64,000 nucleotides of DNA from NCBI GenBank assembly GCA_036936605.1, contig JAUPFV010000003.1:102681278-102745277 (forward strand). Reading direction: 5' to 3'. Made by a program: the position numbers and the translations under genes. The notes below the pieces were generated by a model. The model did no database searches. It saw only the letters and a program-made list of their open reading frames with translations, and was not told the origin of the DNA. Below, one piece after another: positions 1 through 9,063 of the stretch. This DNA comes from Limnanthes douglasii subsp. nivea. Lineage: Eukaryota > Streptophyta > Magnoliopsida > Brassicales > Limnanthaceae. Numbering within the stretch: position 1 is the first letter of the stretch; each line of letters starts with the position of its first letter.

Positions 1-92
1 GCAATCTGATTCATTGGTTCTTTCTCTGGTTATTCTAGGGTTTCGTTAGGTCTTGTGTTAAAATGCTTTATTGATTTGTTCTTTGTGATTAG

Positions 93-499
93 GTTACTGA
101 AGTGAACAACCATTTTGAGAAATGCCAGCAACTCTTGAACTCTATATCTGATTCCATAAGCTCCAGAGCTATGGTAATTGTATAGTGAAATTAGTAGAAT
201 TTACAATTTGTGTTAGGTTTTTATTTGTATAATTGGTACTGTTTTTTTTATATTGGGTGTAGACTGTTGATAACTGGTGGTATTTTTTTTTATATTCGGT
301 GTAGACTGTTGATGGACAGAAACAGAAGCTTGAAGAAACTGAGCAAATGCTTACTCAAAGAAGGTTCGATGTTTCTCCATAACTTTTCATTTCTGATGGT
401 GTGTATTGAATTCATATTTTTAAAATCGATAACAGGGATTTGATTGCCAAGTATAAAAACTCTATAGAGGACATGGTCAAGACTGACCCGTCTCTGTAA
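93..499 (+). CDS. MED9: Mediator subunit 9-like gene, last three coding exons (partial)
   Basis: Three exons join in frame: 93-173, 305-363 and 436-499, with AG/GT borders at each intron and a TAA stop at 497-499. The joined peptide begins VTEVNNHFEKCQQLLNSIS and ends with SIEDMVKTDPSL. It is a short helical, Gln/Glu-rich segment resembling the C-terminal coiled coil of plant Mediator subunit 9, a small middle-module protein that acts in the nucleus in RNA polymerase II transcription. The recognition is from memory of the family, not from a search. The N-terminal exons lie upstream of the window; bases 1-92 read as intron ending in TTAG. Codon 27 (ATG) is the last codon of the first visible exon. 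This is the only convincing host gene in the window. Confidence 0.68.
242..313 (+). repeat. Tandemly duplicated 3' splice site
   Basis: A T-tract, GTGTAG and the first nine exon bases (ACTGTTGAT) occur twice, 42 bp apart: copy 1 at 242-271, copy 2 at 284-313. The second AG (303-304) is the one that gives the open MED9 reading frame. Use of the first AG (261-262) would add 42 bases that end with an in-frame TAG, the TAG of the second acceptor itself. Confidence 0.8.
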
Positions 500-1200
500 G
501 GTAAGGTAACAAAATTCCTTACTTGAACATCGTTGGACTCAAGTATGTTTTAGTATATTTTTGGAATAGCTTGCTAATCTTGTAGGAGATTATGATCGGA
601 AAAATATTCTATTATTTGCCCCAAACCATAAAGAATTTTTCATTTAAATCTGTATGCTAATGCTGGAAAGATTATCATCTATAGAATCGATTAGAAAATT
701 AGTTAAGTTATAGGATATACTTGTAGAATTGATTAGAAAAGAATTCTTTTGTTTTTATATGTACTACTTTTTCCCTGTGTTCATGGTATGTTGCTAAGTT
801 AGAATTAGCGCTAAAAGAGTGAGGCAAGTATAAAAATAAGACCTCCACTATTTGTCAGCTTTAAAACATAATTTAGTTTAGGAATCCTCCATCTACTGTA
901 GTGTTTTTATTTTCAGTGTTCTAAGCACCATTTGTGCAGTCTAAAGAAATTATTTATGGGAATATAAACTTGTTCACCATTTGTGCAGTCTAAAGAAATT
1001 ATTTATGGGAATATAAACTTGTTCAGTCAGGCTTAGTTTTTATGATTTATGATACACTCTTTGACTGATTTTTTTGTTCTGCTTCTTTTCAGGTTGAATT
1101 GCACGGATGGTTCTGAACAGATTTGTAGAACCTGTTTGGAATAGGAATTTTTTTCTTAACATATTTCCTAATCCTATTTCCAAATCAGGCTAGGGTTAGG
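500..1200 (+). other. MED9 3' UTR with a likely intron
   Basis: Directly after the stop codon, an AAG/GTAAGG donor lies at 501. A pyrimidine-rich stretch with a TTTTCAG acceptor ends at 1092. A 3' UTR intron of 592 bp is therefore likely, with the final non-coding exon starting at 1093. No poly(A) site was assigned with confidence. Confidence 0.5.
926..1023 (+). repeat. 49-bp perfect tandem duplication
   Basis: Two identical 49-bp units lie head to tail at 926-974 and 975-1023, inside the likely 3' UTR intron. Each carries a TTTGTGCAG acceptor-like site. The perfect identity suggests a recent duplication. Confidence 0.9.
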
Positions 1201-1664
1201 GATATCCTCTGATTATTCAGAATTGTTTATTGTTTCACTTTTTCTTTTTTTTTTAATTTTCCTCTTCTTTTTTTATTACTTAGCTCTGTTAAATCCTAAT
1301 GGACTTGAGTCAGTTTCTAAAGGTACATATTCTTATCAGCTTCTTTTATTATAATTAATTTTTTGCACAAATATTTGTCCTAAATAGATTTTATTTTATG
1401 AAATTTAGACAATAACTTGATTTCATCTTATCCAATTTAAAAAAAAAAAAAAAAAGTTATTAAATATTAAATACAATATAAAGCATAAAAAAGAATAAGT
1501 ATAAGATATATTATAACAACTTTGTCCCCAATTTTAATCACAAAATAATAAAATTCGTTTTTCATTGATATAAGAGATCAATTTATTTTAAAAATATATT
1601 CTGTATTTTGATTTGCTCCTACTTTGTTCTCCCTGCAAAAATAGAAAAAAAAACTTAAATATAA
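1201..1664. other. AT-rich intergenic stretch
   Basis: No gene is seen. The stretch holds a long A-run near 1439-1455 and general AT-rich sequence up to the LINE insertion site. Confidence 0.6.
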
Positions 1665-1681
1665 ACCTAACTTAAAAATAT
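1665..1681 (+). repeat. LINE target-site duplication, 5' copy
   Basis: The 17 bases ACCTAACTTAAAAATAT recur exactly at 17668-17684, after the LINE's 3' A-run. This is the usual product of target-primed reverse transcription and fixes both ends of the element. Confidence 0.85.
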
Positions 1682-1790
1682 GAAAAATTGATGATGATGG
1701 AACTTCTCTCCCAAGCGATCTCTTCTTGGAAATTTTTCTTCTCTTTGATTGTTGATCTTCTCTTCTTCCTTAGCTCTATGATTCTATGTT

Positions 1791-2372
1791 ATGGATTCTA
1801 ATACAAACAAACTTCCAACTCTCGAAGAGTTCCCGGCTCTTCACCATGAAATCGGATTTTCAAAGGCTAGAAAATCCTACGCAGAAACTGTCCGACAGTC
1901 CATTTCAAGCACAGATCATAGCCTTGAACTCAAGCCTGAATTCTATAAAGGACGATCATTTCACAATACAATATTCGATAGAGGTAAAAGATTTCTTGCT
2001 TGAAAATTCTTCTACTACTATCATTGGTAAGTTCAGTGAAGGTATCCCAAGAAAAGCTGCGCTAGAAGGATTCCTTTAAACCTTCAAATTCAATGGATCC
2101 TACAAGTACACCAGCCTCGACTAGAGGCATGTTGTTATTGAATATCAGTGTTAAGAAGATGTTAGCAACATCTGGTCCAAAAATGTTTGGAACATAATTG
2201 AAAGCCCAAGGTCTTTGGTGTGGATTTGCCTTGAAAGGATTCCTGAATTCATGTATAATAAAACGATTATACATAACCTGGCTTCAGCAATCGGTACCAC
2301 TTACGAAGTAATTGTTCCTGAAAACAAGGCTGCAATGAATGCTTGTTTTGCCCATGTTGAGATTGATGTATC
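1791..2372 (+). pseudogene. LINE ORF1, 5' part (DUF4283-like)
   Basis: The likely start is ATG at 1791, which opens MDSNTNKLPTLEEFPAL. After a frameshift near 1980 the reading continues in another frame with IIGKFSEGIPRKAALEGF and, further on, VWICLERIPEF, LASAIGTTYEV and AHVEIDVS. That order of motifs is typical of the DUF4283 domain of plant LINE ORF1 proteins, which bind nucleic acid. At least three in-frame stops lie between 2078 and 2150. The ORF is cut at codon VS by the Tat-1 insertion and resumes at 12711. Confidence 0.7.
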
Positions 2373-2662
2373 TGATAAGGAAATATATTCCTTAGGGACT
2401 TAAATGTAATTAATAAGGACTTGAATGATAAGTTCTATTAATATAGGGTAAGATTAAAGTTTTACAAGAAGAGTAGGGACTGAACTGTAAATAAACCCCT
2501 TATATAACCGAATTTGTAACTAACTCACTATGCCTATTTAAAGAGGTCGAAGAGTCTGATTACACCTATGAAATAATTAGAAGCGAAAGACTATATTCAC
2601 TACCTAAAAATCTCTCTATTGATTCATGATCAATCTTCTCAATTCAACTTCTATTCTCACCA
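2373..2662 (+). repeat. Tat-1 5' LTR
   Basis: It begins TGATAAGG and ends CTCACCA, giving the usual TG...CA ends. It matches 12418-12707 with six substitutions. A TATTTAAAG element near 2536 is a plausible TATA box. Confidence 0.92.
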
Positions 2663-2665
2663 AAT

Positions 2666-2683
2666 TGGCGCTAGAAAGAGGGG
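2666..2683 (+). promoter_or_regulatory. Tat-1 primer-binding site
   Basis: TGGCGCTAGAAAGAGGGG lies three bases after the 5' LTR. It starts with TGG, as expected for pairing with a tRNA CCA end, and is not the initiator-Met type. I cannot name the tRNA from sequence alone. Confidence 0.6.
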
Positions 2684-2772
2684 ACGAAGATACCTTGATC
2701 GATAGATAAAAAATCGAGTCTCGAATTTGTTCGTTTTCTGAAGAATTTTGTTTATAGTTTTGCTGATCGGAG

Positions 2773-5236
2773 ATGAATTCAGAGGAAGGAGATAATTCAC
2801 CTGTTCGAAAAGCTTTGGAGACGTTGAAATCTGATCTGCAAGAGAAAGAGGCAGGTAAGTCAATTCTGATTCAATCAAACCAATTTGATTTCGAAGGTAA
2901 AATGAATGAGATGATAAGAAAAGTGGCGGAGCTTGATGAATTTGTTAAAAAGAAGCAAGATAATAATGGCGCTAGACTTAGATCTAAAATAGCAAGAGGT
3001 GATCGGGATGATCAGTCGGATCCGTCAAATGACGATGGTGATGTTCAATATGTACAGCGTAAAATACATTTTAAGCGTAAGAAGGAGCATAGTGGAATGA
3101 AAAGAAAAGGAAAGTTGCAGAAGCAGCGGTATGTAGATTCTAGTGAAGAAGAGGATTTTGAAAATTCGGAGTCGGATGAAACACCAAGATATGAGCATTC
3201 TCGAGGTCATTCAAGAGGAGGAGGATACGAGCTCCGACCAGCTAAAATGTATAAGGAAGGAAGGCAAAAGAAGGAAAGGCAAGCATATTCACCTCGGAAG
3301 TATTCTCCTCGGAAGTATTCTCCTCGGAAATTTGAAGGTGAGTCAAGTTTATATGCTACTGTGGGAATGAGGAACGAAGACCAGTTCGTTCAAGGAGTCG
3401 ATTGGAGGGACTCACCATTGATTAGTGAGATTAGATCTGTGCCGCTTCCGAGGCGGTTCGACATTTCTAAAATTGACAAGTTTGATGGAACTCAAGATCC
3501 GGATGATCATATAGAACAATTCAAAAACTATATGACTAATTTCGAAGACGATGATAAATTGGTGTGTAGAGCATTCTCTCAGACATTCAAAGGAACTGCA
3601 CTAAAATGGTACAACAAGATTCATAAGGAGTCCATTGCAAATTTTAGAGGCTTTTACACAGCTTTTCGAAGACAGTTTGTGGGAAGCAAAGAAATGAGAG
3701 CTAATGGAGATACGATAATACAATGTAAGCAAGCTGTGGGAGAAAAGTTAAAGGATTATACTAAAAGATTTGTGTCAACAAAAGATGGATTAGATGATTG
3801 TGAGGAGGTGGTGGCTATGGCAGCCTTTAGACAAGGATTGTTGCCAGGAGATTTAGCTGATGAGACTACAAGGCGTAGGGCATTAACATTTGGAGCTCTC
3901 ATGGCTCTGGTTGAAAATCAGATCAAAGTCGAAGAATCTACTCGGGTTCGAGGAGGAGGTAGTACTGTTCAGAAAGGGAATAATCAAGTGAACACTTCGA
4001 ATAATAACTCATCGCGCCCGAGGGGTAATCAAAATGTTTCTAATCGAGGAGGTTCAAACTCGTACCAAGGGGGTTCTTCGAGCTCATATCAAGGAGGTTC
4101 TAATCAGCACAATTCTAATAAGCAACACCAATTCAGATCAAGATCGAATGTGTGGGTAAGACCAGAATATTATGCGGATTTGACTGGAAGTGTGGCTTCG
4201 ATATATGAGAAAACTAGGGGAACAGTAAATTTCAGAAAGCCAGCAGCGATTAATAGGCCAAGAGAGGAGCGCAATAACAGGTTCTGCAGGTATCATGATG
4301 ATATTGGACATGATACAAATGATTGTATTGCTTTGAAGAAGGAGATGCAGATTTTGATAGAGAATGGAAAATTGTTGGAGTATGTCAAAAAGAATGCTAA
4401 AGCCATAACTCAAAAGGTGGGCAATCCTAATTCTAAGCAGGAAAGTGCACTGATGATTTTAGATGCTGCAGGTGATGAATTTGATGTAGCTTCGGAATAT
4501 GTCGACCCAGACCCTAGTCGATTGTTACTGATGTCAGTTGATGAGCCGATGCGTAAGGGACATGTTCGAGATTTGTGTGCGTTCTTTGAGTCACTGACAA
4601 TATTTGGGGGAGATTCAATGACTAATAACAATAATAATTCGAGGAAGAGACATATAGTGAATTTAACGCATCAAATTGAAGGAGGAGCATCAGCATACCT
4701 AAGCAACAAGAAGGATGTCCCATTCATAATTTTCGATGGGGATAATTTGAGAGGAATTACTGGGCCACATGAAGATGCGGTGGTCATTGGAGCAGAAGTG
4801 TGTGGGGTGGAAATTCGACGAGTATTGATTGATACTGGAAGCTCTGCTAATGTGTTGTTCAAATCAACATATGATAGATTAACTGCTCCGCCTCGGATAG
4901 AAAGGTCAGAAAGAACTATAATTGGGTTCACTGGCGCGACAGCGAATGTAGTAGGGGAGTTTGAAGGTGAAATTTCTTTGGGAAAAGGGCCTTTCAAAAA
5001 GAAAGTACAAGTGCTTTTTTATGGTGGTAGATTGTCCGTCGAGCTACAATGCTATTTTTGGAAGGTCATGGCTGGCAAAAATGTATGCTATAGTTTCTAC
5101 GGTTCATCAATGTTTGAAGTATGTAGTCGGGGATCGAGTTGGTGTAGTTCGAAGTGATCAAAAGGTGGCTAAAGAGTGTTACGCTGCCGCATTTAGACTA
5201 CGTGGTAAAAGTACCGATGATCCAATGGAGAAATAG
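2773..5236 (+). pseudogene. Tat-1 gag-protease
   Basis: Gag forms virus-like particles and the aspartic protease processes the polyprotein. The frame opens with ATG at 2773. A Lys/Arg/Ser-rich N-terminal third includes three tandem YSPRK units (residues about 172-186). It is followed by the retrotransposon gag core (about 235-390), a Gly/Ser/Asn-rich linker, a zinc knuckle of form C-x2-H-x4-H-x4-C near 505-518, and the protease motif DTGSS near 687. A T-run of six at 5015-5020 carries one T too many and shifts the frame. The correct continuation is in frame 2 and ends at TAG 5234-5236. The homologous stop is kept in Tat-2 and Tat-3 (UAG) and in Tat-B (UAA). Confidence 0.85.
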
Positions 5237-8200
5237 CAGTTTGGGGGGTTGTCTTCTAGTGGTACAGATGAGGGAATTGATGATCCGAGGTCAACCCCGA
5301 GTTCTGTGGTGGTAAGTGAAGAAATAGAAGAATACATTTTCGATAATAACAGAGTGCTTCGAATTGGGACTCTGCTGTCTTTATCAGTGCGAGAAAGATT
5401 GTTGAATTTTTTGTCTAACAACTTGGATGTGTTTGCTTGGACATCTGAGGATGTAGTTGGGGTCCCAATTGACATTATATGTCATAGTCTGGCTGTGGAT
5501 TCGAAGATCAAGCCGATAATACAAAAAAAGAGAGCTTTTTCTTTGGAAAAATCCGAGGCCATAGTTGCTGAAGTAGATAGATTGTATAAAATGAGGCATA
5601 TTATGGAGTCCAATTATCCGATGTGGACGGCTAATCCTGTGGTGGTGAAAAAGAAGAGCGGAAAATGGAGAATGTGTGTAGACTTCACAGATTTGAACAG
5701 AGCCTGCCCAAAAGATCCTTTTCCAGTACCTCGAATTGACCAGTTAGTGGATTCTACTTCTTGAAACAAAATTCTAACATTTATGGATGCATTTTCAGGG
5801 TATAATCAGATTCGAATGAATCCAGAGGATGAAGAAAGCACAACTTTTATTACTGATCAAGGTTTACACTGTTATAGAGTGATGCCGTTTGGATTGAAAA
5901 ATGCTGGGTCTACATATCAAAGGTTGATGAATAAGGCGTTTGCTTCACAAATAGGGAGGAATATCGAAGTGTACATCGATGATATGCTTGTTAAGAGCAA
6001 AAGTGATGATGAACACATTGATGATTTAGAAGAGACGTTTTTGAATCTCAGAGCCATACAGTTGAAGTTGAACCCATAAAAATGTACATTTGGAGTCCGA
6101 TCTGGTAAGTTTCTGGGGTATGTGATTAGTGAAAGAGGAATTGAAGTGGATCCAGAACAGTTGAAGGCTCTGATATCAATGTCATCACCTCGGAACATCA
6201 AAGAAGTGCAAATATTAACAGGCAGGTTAGCAGCTCTGAACAGATTCATTTCTCGTTTTTCAGATAAGTGCTTGCCTTTTTTCCAGGTGCTGCGTCGACC
6301 AAATAACTTTGAGTGGACTTCGGATTGTGAAGAACCTTTTATTAAGATCAAAAATATTTTGTCCTCTCTTGAAATATTATCAAAGCCTCGAAAGGGTGAG
6401 CAATTATTTTTGTATATAGCAGTATCGGATTATGCAGTGAGTGCAGTTCTGATTAGTGAAGATACAAGAGTTTCGAAGCCTGTCTACTATGTCAGTAAAA
6501 GTTTGGTTGATGCTGAAAAACGTTATTTAAAGCTCGAAAAATTGGCACTGTGTATAGTAGTGGCAGCGAGAAAAATGCGTCCTTATTTCTAGGCACATAC
6601 AATTGTGGTTCGAATTTCCTATCCATTGAAAAATGTATTGCAAAAGCCAGATATCTCAGGAAGGATGACTAAGTGGTCTGTAGAATTAGGAGATTTCGAT
6701 GTGTTATTCTCTCCTCGAACAGCTGTCAAAGCTCAAGCCTTAGCAGACTTCTTGGTTGAGTTTCATTCGAGTAGATCCGAAGAGAAAAAAGATGAAAAGA
6801 TACACTCGAATCCGATGTGGACAGTGCGAACTGACGGGGGATCTAGTAATAAAGGGTCGAGTGCAGGAGTTGAATTGGTGGCACCAACAGGGGAATTTAT
6901 GTTTTAAGCTATAAGATTTAAATTTCATGCTTCGAATAATGAAGCTGAATATGAAGCTGTGCTAGTAGGATTGCGGTTAGCAAAAATTTGTGGAGCAATA
7001 TTCGTGCGCTTAGAAACAGATTCGCAGTTGGTAGTTAACCATGTTAGAGGAATATCAGAGGCTAAAAAGGACCGTTTAGTTTTGTATCTGCAAGAACTTC
7101 GGAGTATGATGGCACAGTTTAAAAATGTTGAGGTGGAGCATATTTGAAGAGGTAATAACACAATGGCTGATTCTTTAGCAACAATGGCTTACTCTGAAGA
7201 ATATCCATGGATCGTGACACAACCACTGCCTTCGATTACATCAAGCTCTGAGCAGTGTGAATTTGTTGAGGAGGTAATAAATGATTCGACGCGCATTCGA
7301 GGTGATTGGAGAACTGACTTGTTAAACTTTCTTACAAAAGGAATACTACCTCTTGATAAGCACTTGCTCAAGAAAATAAGGAATAAAGCTCTTGGTTATG
7401 TGGTGTTGGATGGGGTATTGTATAAGAGGTCTGTGTCGAGGCCCTTATTAAGATGTTTGAGTAAGCATGAATCTCAAGATATTCTATCGGAATTACACGA
7501 TGGAGACGGGTCAGCTCATTGTGGTTTCAAAGCTTTAACACGTAGGGTATTGTTGGCAGGGTATTATTGGCCTACTATATTGCACGATGCCAAGTTATTG
7601 GTTCGAAGCTGTGATACTTGTCAAAGGTATGCGCATTTAATACATAAACCTGCAGTACCCCTAATGACAATCTCTGAGGCGGTTCCTTTCGATAGATGGG
7701 GGATTGATTTAGTAGGACCATTGCCTATGGCTTCAGGTGGAAGACAAATGATTATTGTCGCGGTTGATTATTTTTCGAAGTGGGCAGAAGCAGAACCTTT
7801 AGCTGGAACAAAAGCTAAGGATGTGATCAAATTTATTCTAAGTAACATCTGCTACCGTTTTGGAGTTCCTCGAAAAATAACAACGGACAACGGTCCCCAA
7901 TTTAATAACAAGGAAATGGATTATTTTTGTTCTTCGAAAGGAATACATCAATGCTTTTCTACTCCTTTTCACCCACAAGCAAATGGCCAGGTGGAAGTTA
8001 CAAATAGATCTATTTTGGAGGGTTTAAAGAAAAATTTGGCGGGAGCAGCAGGGAAATGGCCAAATTATCTTCAAGAAGTGTTATGGGCATATCAAACAAC
8101 CCCTAGAGAGGCCACAAAAGAGACTCCTTTTTCTTTGGTGTATGGAATGGATGCTGTGTGCCCTGCTGAATCTACATTGCCTTCCTACAGGTTATTGCGA

Positions 8201-8542
8201 TATTCTGAAGTAGATATTGATGAATCTAGAAGGGTTGAGCTTGATTTGTTAGAAGAAAAAAGGGTCAAAGCACATTTGAATGTGGTTCATTATCAAACCT
8301 TAATGAGAAGCAGGTACGATGCTAAAGTTAAGAAGAGAGAGTTCAAGGTTGGCGATAAAGTGTTGCGAAAAGTATTTCTTCATACTAAGGACAAGCACCT
8401 CGGAAAATTGGCTCCGAATTGGGAGGGTCCTTATGAAGTCAAAATGAAGGTCAAGCCAGGGTCATACAGGTTGTCTGATCGTGAGGGGAGGATGCTCAAA
8501 CACTCTTGGAATATAGAACATTTGAAATTGTATTGTGAGTAA
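5237..8542 (+). pseudogene. Tat-1 pol: RT, RNase H, second RNase H, integrase
   Basis: This continues in the same frame as the corrected protease, immediately after UAG. RT shows FMDAFSGYNQ and YIDD (about 5973). The first RNase H follows near 6500. A second, archaeal-type RNase H starts at RTDGGSS (about 6827) and ends near ADSLATMA. Integrase has the HCGF...CDTCQ zinc-binding part and the D, D, E residues in IDLVG, TDNGPQF and GQVE. In-frame stops lie at 5762, 6077, 6590, 6905 and 7145. From 7163 to 8542 the frame is intact. The dual RNase H is diagnostic of the Tat lineage. Confidence 0.9.
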
Positions 8543-8776
8543 AATTGAACGTCGAATTTTTACAAGACAGACATACTCTTTTCTTATCTGTTGGCCCAGA
8601 AAGGTTTTAATGAGGTGTCTGGTTAATATTGAATTTCATTATAAAATTTCTTTTGGCCATTGGTTGTTTAGTATGATGAATGATTTGTTATTTTGGTAAC
8701 TTGGCAAATACTGATCATCTTTGAAAGTTGACCAAGAATAATTTTCCAAAGCAATAGCTTTGAAGAAACAACCTAT

Positions 8777-8946
8777 TTCGAGGTGCCACGTTTTATGAGT
8801 GCATCTAATTTTCGAGGTGCCACGTCTTATGAGTGCATCTAATTTTTGAGGTGCCACGTCTTATGAGTGCATCTAATTTTCGAGGTGCCACGTCTTATGA
8901 GTGCATCTAATTTTTGAAGTGCCATGTTTTATAAGTACACCAGAAA
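8777..8946 (+). repeat. 34-bp tandem repeat in the Tat-1 spacer
   Basis: Five consecutive 34-bp units at 8777, 8811, 8845, 8879 and 8913; the last is degraded. The consensus contains CGAGGTGCCACGTCTTATGA. The array lies in the non-coding spacer between the 3' end of pol (sense) and the 3' end of the aORF (antisense). Confidence 0.9.
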
Positions 8947-9063
8947 TTTGAAATATTAAGAAAGTTTCTTGTTTCATCGGATAAAACTTGAAGCTTACAA
9001 AAAGGAGAAAAACTACTTAATTAAAATACACAAAAAACAAGCGCGACATATATAATCTAATGT

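Noticed and set aside
210..443. 77-aa ORF across MED9 introns
   Set aside because: It spans intron sequence and is out of frame with the spliced exons.
5237..7162. Clustered stops in Tat-1 pol as a sign of targeted mutation
   Set aside because: Five stops and one frameshift are roughly what about 2% LTR divergence would yield; both C-to-T and G-to-T changes occur, with no single mutation signature.
8777..8946. Regular 34-bp repeats as a CRISPR array
   Set aside because: The units are head-to-tail with no unique spacers, and they lie inside a plant retrotransposon.
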